Of a stretch of 27,471 nt of DNA, positions 21,367-27,471 are shown piece by piece. The translations under genes were made by a program, and so were the position numbers. The stretch spans positions 1-27,471 of the forward strand of contig JAVJOG010000026.1 of assembly GCA_040216885.1 (NCBI GenBank), given 5' to 3'. Below the pieces are notes generated by a model. It was not told the DNA's origin. It was given only the letters and a program-made list of their open reading frames with translations, and ran no database searches. The DNA is from Parvibaculum sp040216885. GTDB lineage: Bacteria; Pseudomonadota; Alphaproteobacteria; Parvibaculales; Parvibaculaceae. Every line of letters begins with the position of its first letter. The first letter of the stretch is position 1.

Positions 21367-22634
21367 CGCAATCCGGCTATCCGCCCTCCTGGTATGCCGC
21401 GACCGCAGCGGCGCTGCCGCCGCTACCGCCGCTGGCCGGCGGCGAGACGGCTGACGTTTGCATCGTCGGCGCCGGCTACACCGGGCTTTCCGCGGCGCTG
21501 CACCTCGCCGAGCGCGGCTATTCCGTCGTCCTGCTGGAGGCCGAACGCATCGGCTGGGGCGCGTCGGGCCGCAATGGCGGTCAACTCGGCACCGGCCAGC
21601 GCAAGGATCAGCGCGCGTTCGAAAAAATGCTGGGTGCCGAATGGGCGCGCCGCCTCTGGGACCTCGGGCTGGAAAGCAATGCGTTGGTCAAGGATCTGAT
21701 CGCCCGCCACGGCATCGCTTGCGACCTGAAGCCCGGCCTTCTTCACGCCGCATGGAAGCGCGGCGACGCGGCATGGCTCAAGGACGACGTCGAATATCTC
21801 GCCGCGAACTACGGCTACGACAAATCGCGCTACGTTCCGCGCGACGAAATGCGCGAGATGGTCGCAAGCGAGCGCTATTGGGGCGGCGTGCTCGACGCGG
21901 GCGGCGCGCATCTGCACCCGCTGAACTATGCGCTCGGCCTTGCCCGCGCCTGCCTCGCCAAAGGCGTCCGGATCTACGAAGACACCCGTGCCCTTGACAC
22001 CTCCGGCACCGGCGTCAAAACGGCGCAAGGCATGGTGAACGCCTCACACATCCTGCTGGCCTGCAACGCCCATCTGGGCCGTCTCGAGCCGCGCATTGCC
22101 GGCGCCATCATGCCGATCAACAATTTCATCGTCGCGACCGAACCGCTCGGCGCCCGCGCACGCGAGCTGATCCGCGACGATGTCTGCGTGCAGGACACCA
22201 AATTCGTCATCGATTACTACCGGTTGTCGCCCGACGGCCGGCTGCTCTTCGGCGGCGGCGAAAGCTATTCGCCGAACCTGCCGAAAGACATCGCGGGCTT
22301 CGTCCGCAAACCGATGCTGCGCGTCTTCCCGCAACTCGAGGATGTGCGCATCGACTATGCCTGGGGCGGCACATTGGCGATCACGATGAAACGCATCCCG
22401 CATTTCGGCCGTCTCGCGCCGAACATCCTCTACGCGCATGGTTATTCCGGTCAGGGCATCAACATCGCGACCTTGGGCGGCAAGCTGCTCGCCGAGGCGG
22501 TCGCCGGACAGGCCGAGCGCTTCGACTGGATCGCCGACATCAAGACGCCCGAGTTCCCCGGCGGCACATGGCTGCGCTATCCGGGACTCGTCGCCGGCAT
22601 GCTCTTCTATGCGATGAAAGACCGGCTGCCTTGA
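21363..22634 (+). CDS. FAD-dependent amine oxidase, DAO family (PuuB-like)
   Basis: The 423-residue protein opens with SGYPPSWYAATA and a GAGYTGLSAALHL dinucleotide-binding motif (GxGxxG at 36-41), then VVLLEAERIGWGASGRNGGQ, the signature of gamma-glutamylputrescine oxidase-like DAO proteins. Further marks are GGAHLHPLNYALGLA, MPINNFIVATEPL, and the C-terminal FAD segment YAHGYSGQGINIATLGGKLLAEA. Such enzymes oxidise amines or N-substituted amino acids, giving aldehyde, ammonia or amine, and H2O2. No puuA, puuC or puuD gene is adjacent, so putrescine use is not established. The start is fixed by the ATGA overlap with the ABM-like gene. Confidence 0.93.
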   Translation: MTQSGYPPSWYAATAAALPPLPPLAGGETADVCIVGAGYTGLSAALHLAERGYSVVLLEAERIGWGASGRNGGQLGTGQRKDQRAFEKMLGAEWARRLWDLGLESNALVKDLIARHGIACDLKPGLLHAAWKRGDAAWLKDDVEYLAANYGYDKSRYVPRDEMREMVASERYWGGVLDAGGAHLHPLNYALGLARACLAKGVRIYEDTRALDTSGTGVKTAQGMVNASHILLACNAHLGRLEPRIAGAIMPINNFIVATEPLGARARELIRDDVCVQDTKFVIDYYRLSPDGRLLFGGGESYSPNLPKDIAGFVRKPMLRVFPQLEDVRIDYAWGGTLAITMKRIPHFGRLAPNILYAHGYSGQGINIATLGGKLLAEAVAGQAERFDWIADIKTPEFPGGTWLRYPGLVAGMLFYAMKDRLP

Positions 22635-22644
22635 GAGACGGGGA

Positions 22645-23472
22645 TTAGATGCCCTCGCCCTCGTCCTGGATCATCTGATCCATGGCATGGGCCGGCTTGT
22701 CGCAGCCCGCGCAGCCGACGATCTTGGCCGGCACGCCGACAGCCGTGCAATGCGCCGGCACATTGTGCAGGACCACGCTGCCCGCGCCGATGCGGCTGTA
22801 TTCGCCGATCTCGATATTGCCGAGCACCTTGGAGCCAACCGAAATCAGCACGCCGCGCCGGACCTTCGGGTGACGGTCGCCCTGCTCCTTGCCGGTACCG
22901 CCCAGCGTCACGCCATGCAGCATCGACACATCGTCTTCCACCACCGCCGTCTCGCCGATGACGATGCCGGTCGCATGGTCGATGAAGACGCCGCGCCCGA
23001 TCCGCGCCGCCGGATGAATGTCGACGGCGAAGAGATCGGAAATGCGGTTCTGGATATAAAGCGCCATCGCCTTGCGGCCTTGCCCCCACAGCCAGTGCGC
23101 CACGCGGTAGGCCTGCAGCGAATGGAAGCCTTTGAAATAGAGCAACGGCTGGATGTAGGAGTGGCAGGCGGGATCGCGCTCGTAATAGGCGACGATGTCG
23201 GCACGGTAGGCCTCGCCGATTTCCGGCGCCTCGCGCAACGCTTCGTCGAACAACTCGCGAAGCTGCATCGGATGCACTTCCGCATTGCCGAGCTTCTGCG
23301 CCAGATGATAGGCGACCGCGTCGTTGAATTCGCGATGATTGAGAATGGTCGAATAGAGGAAGCTGGCGAGAATAGGTTCGCCGGCGGTCATGTCCTCGGC
23401 TTCGCCGCGCACGCGCTCCCAGACGGGATCGCAAACGGCAAGCGGCTGGTTCCTCTCGACGGACTTCGACAT
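22645..23472 (-). CDS. cysE: Serine O-acetyltransferase
   Basis: This 275-residue hexapeptide-repeat acyltransferase transfers acetyl from acetyl-CoA to L-serine, the first committed step of cysteine synthesis in the cytoplasm. The N-terminal helical domain (about 10-140) includes DPVWERVRGEAE and CHSYIQPLLYFKGFHSLQAYRVAHWLW. The left-handed beta-helix holds DIHPAARIG (Asp151) and the catalytic His166 in IDHATGIVIGETAVV, then LHGVTLGGTGKEQGDRHPKV. The C-terminal tail (GCAGCDKPAHAMDQM...DEGEGI) ends in Ile, as in CysE proteins that bind cysteine synthase. GAGGAG lies upstream of the ATG at 23472. cysK is not in the window. Confidence 0.96.
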   Translation of the reverse strand: MSKSVERNQPLAVCDPVWERVRGEAEDMTAGEPILASFLYSTILNHREFNDAVAYHLAQKLGNAEVHPMQLRELFDEALREAPEIGEAYRADIVAYYERDPACHSYIQPLLYFKGFHSLQAYRVAHWLWGQGRKAMALYIQNRISDLFAVDIHPAARIGRGVFIDHATGIVIGETAVVEDDVSMLHGVTLGGTGKEQGDRHPKVRRGVLISVGSKVLGNIEIGEYSRIGAGSVVLHNVPAHCTAVGVPAKIVGCAGCDKPAHAMDQMIQDEGEGI

Positions 23473-23543
23473 GGGTCCACTCCTCGCCAGTTGGATGTGG
23501 AGCCGCGCGTCCTCCCACGGGACAGGCCCTCACATGGCGAAAT

Positions 23544-23567
23544 GCCGGCATACCGAAGCATGCCGGC
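23544..23567 (-). promoter_or_regulatory. 8-bp hairpin in the cysE leader
   Basis: GCCGGCAT (23544-23551) pairs with ATGCCGGC (23560-23567) around an 8-nt loop, about 70-95 nt before the cysE start on the minus strand. No T-run follows. It may be an operator or leader structure; nothing more can be said from sequence. Confidence 0.35.
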
Positions 23568-23680
23568 GGTTTCCGCAAGCCTAACACATGGGCGGCATCT
23601 GAGCGAGTTCAATAGCGGAACCCGCTTTTCGGGACTGCCATGTTAAGCTTTTCCGGAATGCCATTTCGGGGAGCCCGCCC

Positions 23681-24490
23681 ATGCCTTTCGCCAGTGTCGG
23701 CGACATCGAGATTTACCACGAGCGGATCGGCGCCGGTCCGCGCCTGCTGTTCATTTCCGGCACCGGTGGCGACCTGCGCATCCGCCCCAATGTGCTCGAC
23801 GGCCCCTTCCCGAAGCATTTCGACATGCTGGCCTATGACCAGCGCGGCCTCGGCCAGACCTCAAAGCCGGACCGCCCCTACAGCATGGCCGAATATGCCG
23901 AGGACGCCGTCGGCCTGATGGCCGCCATCGGCTGGGGTTCGGCGCTGGTCGTCGGCGTCTCCTTCGGCGGCATGGTGGCGCAGGAACTGGCGATCAATCA
24001 TCCCCATGTCGTCGAGGGGCTGGTGCTGGCCTGCACCTCGCCGGGCGGCAACGGCGGGGCGTCCTACCCGCTCCACACGTTGCAACAGATGGACCGCGAC
24101 GCCCGCGCCCGCCACATGATCCCGATTTCCGACACGCGCCACGACGCCGCCTGGGCCACCGCCAACGAAAAGACCTGGGAGCAGATGGTCGCCTTCGCCG
24201 CAAACGATCCCTACACGGACGAACCCGGCCACGCCATGGGCCAGCGCCGCCAGCTCGAGGCCCGCGCCGCCCACGACACATGGGACCGCCTCGGCGACAT
24301 CCGCTGCCCGGTGCTGATCTCGGCGGGCAAATATGACGGCATCGCGCTGCCCGAGACCCAGCGCAACATGGCCGCGCGCATCAAGGGCGCCGAACTCCGC
24401 TTCTACGAAGGCGGCCACCTCTTCATGCTGCAGGACCGCGCCGCGCTGCCCGCCATGATTTCGTTTCTCAAGGGTGAGGTCGCGGACTGA
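23681..24490 (+). CDS. Alpha/beta hydrolase
   Basis: The 269-residue protein carries the alpha/beta hydrolase triad. The nucleophile Ser94 is in the elbow GVSFGG, the acid is Asp219 (GKYDGI), and the base is His246 (EGGHLF). An oxyanion-hole GTGG follows strand 3 (about 27-30), and MLAYDQRGLGQTSKP matches the usual DxRGxGxS/T motif. The substrate is unknown: esterases, lactonases and C-C hydrolases share these features. It is divergent from cysE with GGGGAG upstream of the ATG at 23681. Confidence 0.92.
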   Translation: MPFASVGDIEIYHERIGAGPRLLFISGTGGDLRIRPNVLDGPFPKHFDMLAYDQRGLGQTSKPDRPYSMAEYAEDAVGLMAAIGWGSALVVGVSFGGMVAQELAINHPHVVEGLVLACTSPGGNGGASYPLHTLQQMDRDARARHMIPISDTRHDAAWATANEKTWEQMVAFAANDPYTDEPGHAMGQRRQLEARAAHDTWDRLGDIRCPVLISAGKYDGIALPETQRNMAARIKGAELRFYEGGHLFMLQDRAALPAMISFLKGEVAD

Positions 24491-24574
24491 TCCGTTTCGG
24501 TACAGTCGCCCAAGCTTTCGTTAATCTCCCCGGCCTAACCTGAACGCAAGTTCCAGTTTCGCGTTCGGGTATCC

Positions 24575-24772
24575 ATGTCTGTATCGAGTATCGCTGCCGC
24601 CGCCGTCGCCAGTCAGCAAAATCAGATCGCACAGGCCATGCAGATCGCCGTGCTCCGCGCCGGGCATGAGCAGGAAAAAGCGCTTGTCGACATGCTGGCC
24701 ACGGCGGCGCAGTCATCGGCCAGGGCAACCCCGCCCGCCGGACTCGGTGCGCGCCTCGACATCGGCGTCTGA
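24575..24772 (+). CDS. YjfB-type putative motility protein
   Basis: This 65-residue helical protein reads VSSIAAAAVASQQNQIAQAMQIAVLRAGHEQEKALVDMLATAA, matching the small YjfB family of putative motility proteins. Members often sit near flagellar genes, but no flagellar gene is visible here. The nuclease gene starts 15 nt after its stop, so they are probably co-transcribed. No signal peptide or membrane span is present. Confidence 0.75.
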   Translation: MSVSSIAAAAVASQQNQIAQAMQIAVLRAGHEQEKALVDMLATAAQSSARATPPAGLGARLDIGV

Positions 24773-24787
24773 GGCAGGCCGCGAACG

Positions 24788-25339
24788 ATGGGCAGGATCG
24801 TTCCCTTCGAATCGTACAACAGACGGTGCACACGGCCGTCCCGATTCCGCAAACCGCAACTGTTTTCCTCCCGGCGCGTCCGCAAACTGTTTTTTCGTGG
24901 TGCCTTCGTCGCCGTTGCGCTTGCCAGCCTGCCTCTCTTTCTCGACCGCGAAACCACTGCGGTCCCGTCGCAATCGTCGGCGCCCGTCCACCACGAGGAA
25001 TATCTGCGCAACGTCTCGCTCAGCGACCGCATTTCCGTCTATGACGGCGACACGATCCGTCTCGGCGACGAACGCATCCGCATTGTCGGCCTAGACACGC
25101 CGGAACTCGGCCACCGCGCTCGCTGCCAAAGCGAAGCCGATGCAGCCGAGCAGGCAAAGCGGGCCCTAAAACGCGCAATCGCGCGCGGCGACGTCGCCCT
25201 TCATCGGCAGGGTACCGATCGCTACGGCCGCACCCTTGCCCGTGTCACAGTGGACGGGCGCGATGTTGCCGGTACACTGATATCTGAAGGCCACGCCCGG
25301 CCCTATGACGGCGGACGACGCAATGGCTGGTGCGACTGA
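24788..25339 (+). CDS. Membrane-anchored staphylococcal-type thermonuclease (SNase domain)
   Basis: The 183-residue protein has a basic N-terminal region, a membrane helix at about 36-53 (FFRGAFVAVALASLPLFL), a linker, and an SNase domain from about 78. The nuclease residues are all present: DGDT with Asp86/Asp88, Arg98 and Asp103-Thr104-Pro-Glu106 in RIVGLDTPE, and Arg148 in DRYGRTLA. These correspond to S. aureus Asp21, Arg35, Asp40, Glu43 and Arg87. It should cut DNA or RNA in a Ca-dependent way, most likely outside the cytoplasmic membrane; this location is inferred from the anchor. The short tail ends NGWCD. It lies 15 nt downstream of the YjfB-like gene. Confidence 0.9.
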   Translation: MGRIVPFESYNRRCTRPSRFRKPQLFSSRRVRKLFFRGAFVAVALASLPLFLDRETTAVPSQSSAPVHHEEYLRNVSLSDRISVYDGDTIRLGDERIRIVGLDTPELGHRARCQSEADAAEQAKRALKRAIARGDVALHRQGTDRYGRTLARVTVDGRDVAGTLISEGHARPYDGGRRNGWCD

Positions 25340-25432
25340 CATCCCCCGCGTGCCTTGCCGTAAGTTATCTTTCCCTGTAAAAAAATAATGAGTAACATTA
25401 ATAAAGAGCGGAACACCGCTCGGGGAAATGCC

Positions 25433-26971
25433 ATGGGCCGGAAAATTCTTTTCATCACCACCGACCAGATGCGCTTCGACGCCATCGGCGCCAACGGCCA
25501 GAAGGTCGCCCGCACGCCCGCCATCGACGCGCTGGCCGCTAGCGGCATCAACTACACCCGCGCCCACAACCAGAACGTCGTCTGCATGCCGGCGCGCTCC
25601 ACCATGATCACCGGACAATATGTCTCGACGCATGGCGTCTGGATGAACGGCGTGCCGCTGCCGGTCGATGCGCCCTCCGTCGCGCAATATCTGAACGAAA
25701 AAGGCGGCTACAGGACGGCGCTGATCGGCAAGGCCCATTTCGAGCCCTTCCTCGACCTCCACCAGCAATTCTACGAAAGCCAGATGGCGCGTCTCGGCGA
25801 GAACGGCCCGCATCGCGGCTTCGACTACATGGAGCTCGCCACGCATTCGCCGCTGATCCTCCACTACAACGAGTGGATGAAGAAGAACGACCCGGAAGCG
25901 CTCGCCGGCTTCTACCAGAACCTCAACGACAAGTTTCAGGTCAACGCGGCCGGCGGCGGCGATACCGGCGGCTGCCAGCTACACTTCAATCCCGTGTCCC
26001 GCGCGCATTATCACACCGACTGGGTGGCCGACCGCACCATCGACTGGCTCGGTTCCGTCGGTGCGGGCGACGACTGGTTCTGCTGGATGAGCTTCCCCGA
26101 TCCGCACCATCCCTGGGACCCGCCGCAATCCGAGCTTCACCGCCATCCCTGGCGCGAAACGCCGCTGCCGGATTTCTATCCGGGCTCGAAGGAGAAGATC
26201 GAGGAAGTGCTGGCCGGCAAACCGCGCCACTGGATGGATTACTACACGGGCGAGCGCGTGACGAACTACGAAGCGCCGCCCGACTTCCGCGCCTGCGAGA
26301 TGACCGCCGACCAGGTGCGCGAAATCAACGCCTTCACCCATGTCGAGAACGAGCTGATCGACGAGGCGGTCGCGAAAGTCATGGCCTATGTCGAAAAACG
26401 TGGCTGGGGCGACGATGTCGATGTCGTCTTCACCACCGATCACGGCGAATTTCAGGGCGAGTTCGGCCTGCTGTTCAAAGGCCCCTACCACGTTGACGCG
26501 CTGATGCGCCTTCCGATGATCTGGCGCCCGGCGAAATCCGCGAAGGTGGCGCCCGCCGCCGTCGAAAAGCCGGTCGGCCAGGTCGACCTCGCGCCGACCT
26601 TCTGCGAAATCGCCGGCCTGCCCGTGCCTGAATGGATGCAAGGCAAGCCGATGCCGAAGACCGATGCCGAAGGCGACGCCCAGGGCCGCGAGCGCGTTTT
26701 CACCGAATGGGACTGCAAACATGTCGACGGCACGACGGTCGGCCTGCGCACCATCTACCGCGACGGCTACACCATCACCGCCTGCCTCCCCGGCACCATC
26801 TATGACGGCAGCGAGGGCGAACTCTACGACCACAAGGAGGATCCGCGGCAATTCCGCAATCTCTGGAACGATCCGGCTTATGTGTCGCTGAAATCGGACC
26901 TCCTCGCCGACCTCAGGGACAACCTGCCGCCCGTCCACGATCCGAAGCTCGAATGCGTCGCGCCTGTTTGA
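25433..26971 (+). CDS. Type I sulfatase / phosphonate monoester hydrolase-like enzyme
   Basis: The 512-residue alkaline-phosphatase-superfamily enzyme starts KILFITTDQMRFDAIG, with Asp11/Gln12 as likely metal ligands. The sulfatase signature CMPARSTMITG has Cys51 as the residue converted to formylglycine by a separate enzyme. Further metal-site parts are FPDPHHPWDPP and VVFTTDHGEFQGEFGLLFKGPYHV (Asp-His and Lys). The C-terminal ELYDHKEDPRQFRNLW is typical of the family. It hydrolyses sulfate or phospho/phosphonate monoesters; which one is not decidable. No signal peptide appears, so it is probably cytoplasmic. I chose ATG 25433 with GGGGA upstream; ATG 25388 in the same frame gives a 15-residue extension of low complexity and no good RBS. 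Confidence 0.92.
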   Translation: MGRKILFITTDQMRFDAIGANGQKVARTPAIDALAASGINYTRAHNQNVVCMPARSTMITGQYVSTHGVWMNGVPLPVDAPSVAQYLNEKGGYRTALIGKAHFEPFLDLHQQFYESQMARLGENGPHRGFDYMELATHSPLILHYNEWMKKNDPEALAGFYQNLNDKFQVNAAGGGDTGGCQLHFNPVSRAHYHTDWVADRTIDWLGSVGAGDDWFCWMSFPDPHHPWDPPQSELHRHPWRETPLPDFYPGSKEKIEEVLAGKPRHWMDYYTGERVTNYEAPPDFRACEMTADQVREINAFTHVENELIDEAVAKVMAYVEKRGWGDDVDVVFTTDHGEFQGEFGLLFKGPYHVDALMRLPMIWRPAKSAKVAPAAVEKPVGQVDLAPTFCEIAGLPVPEWMQGKPMPKTDAEGDAQGRERVFTEWDCKHVDGTTVGLRTIYRDGYTITACLPGTIYDGSEGELYDHKEDPRQFRNLWNDPAYVSLKSDLLADLRDNLPPVHDPKLECVAPV

Positions 26972-26994
26972 GGCAGATTCCGCAGCGGAAATAA

Positions 26995-27114
26995 GCCTCC
27001 CCCTCGCGAGGAGGCCGATCCGCATGGCGGATCGGGTGGGGGGCATGTAAAACAAGGCATCACCCCACCCCGGATCGCTGTCGCGATCCGACCCTCCCCC
27101 TCAAGGGGGAGGGG
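26995..27114. repeat. REP doublet (REPIN-like inverted pair)
   Basis: Two about 50-nt GC-rich units face each other around a short AT-rich centre (about 27045-27058). Each unit contains a C-rich hairpin (CCTCCCCCT.../AGGGGGAGG), a GATCCG-containing hairpin (CGATCCGC...GCGGATCG; CGGATCG...CGATCCG) and a GGGTGGGG or CCCCACCC motif. This is the layout of intergenic REP/REPIN elements common in alphaproteobacteria. It lies between the sulfatase stop and the next gene. Confidence 0.7.
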
Positions 27115-27133
27115 AAGAAGAGTAGCCGCGCCT

Positions 27134-27471
27134 ATGACTTTCACTTCCCCCACCCCGAAAATGATCGCGACGAAAGACGGCGCGATCGGCTGGATGATTT
27201 TCAACAATCCCGACCGCCTGAACGCTGTCAGCCTTGAGATGTGGCAAGCGGTGCCGGAAATCGTCGCGGATTTCGAAGCCGACCCGAATATCCGCGTCAT
27301 CGTCCTGAGCGGTGCGGGCGGCAAGGCCTTCGTCGCGGGCGCCGATATTTCGCAATTCGGCGAGAGCCGTTCGTCGGCCGAAGGCATCCGCACTTACGAA
27401 GACGCGACCGAAGTGGCCTTCGAAGGCATCGCCAATGCAACGAAGCCCACCATCGCCATGATCGACGGCTA
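27134..27471 (+). CDS. Enoyl-CoA hydratase, 5' part (runs off the window)
   Basis: The open frame from ATG 27134 continues past the window edge. The 112 visible residues start TFTSPTPKMIATKDGAIGWM and show IFNNPDRLNAVSLEMW, VIVLSGAGGKAFVAGADISQF (the first oxyanion segment) and a TKPTIAMIDG motif, a typical crotonase N-terminal half. An alternative ATG at 27161 is possible, since no strong RBS precedes 27134. The second oxyanion loop and catalytic residues lie outside the window, so activity cannot be judged. Confidence 0.88.
   Translation, partial: MTFTSPTPKMIATKDGAIGWMIFNNPDRLNAVSLEMWQAVPEIVADFEADPNIRVIVLSGAGGKAFVAGADISQFGESRSSAEGIRTYEDATEVAFEGIANATKPTIAMIDG

Noticed and set aside
24491..24574. 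CtrA-type TTAA-N7-TTAA box near the YjfB-like gene
   Set aside because: The TTAA and CTAAC elements are present but the spacing is wrong.

Overview
The window is GC-rich, densely coded bacterial chromosome. The gene content points to an alphaproteobacterium: a CsgG/HfaB-family holdfast-type secretion protein, a PAS_5 protein, DUF3126, a BTLCP/LapG-like protease and a PhoX (DUF839) phosphatase. The abundance of crotonases suggests a Parvibaculum-like or other Hyphomicrobiales-type degrader, but this placement is inference. I found no rRNA, tRNA, CRISPR array, insertion sequence, integrase or phage genes. It looks like ordinary chromosome with a few decayed genes.

Left part (1-9.1 kb), with a surface and signalling flavour. 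It opens with the 3' end of an hfaB-like gene, then a structured untranslated stretch ending in a strong terminator. Next is a 51-nt near-perfect palindrome abutting a frameshifted DUF2147 gene, an intact DUF2147 paralogue and a GNAT acetyltransferase remnant that has lost its core. A secreted protein with an Asn-rich repeat tract follows on the minus strand. Then come a PAS_5 regulator behind a sigma-54-like promoter and a hairpin that masks its ribosome binding site, a GMC oxidoreductase, a tandem PilZ protein with two complete c-di-GMP motifs, a short crotonase and a LapG-like lipoprotein protease.

Middle (9.1-16.7 kb): a CaiD-like crotonase; a GYF_2-domain protein whose C-terminus looks like a SinR/Cas2-type fold; a SlyD-type FKBP; and a minus-strand run of gamma-carbonic anhydrase, DUF192 protein, enoyl-CoA hydratase and a secreted protein of unknown family. 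A Tat-exported PhoX phosphatase follows.

Unknown membrane block (16.7-20.1 kb): four membrane-associated proteins of no family I recognise, then DUF3126 and a possible 46-residue membrane peptide.

Right part (20.1-27.5 kb), metabolic: an SDR dehydrogenase, a small ABM-like protein overlapping a DAO-family amine oxidase, cysE, an alpha/beta hydrolase, a YjfB-type putative motility protein followed by a membrane-anchored staphylococcal-type nuclease, a cysteine-type sulfatase, a REP doublet, and the 5' end of a fourth crotonase.

I see no single undescribed defence or mobile system. The best leads are the 51-bp palindrome at the DUF2147 pair, the sigma-54/hairpin control of the PAS_5 gene, the Asn-rich exported protein near hfaB, the GYF-SinR/Cas2-like fusion, and the unknown membrane cluster at 16.7-19.5 kb.
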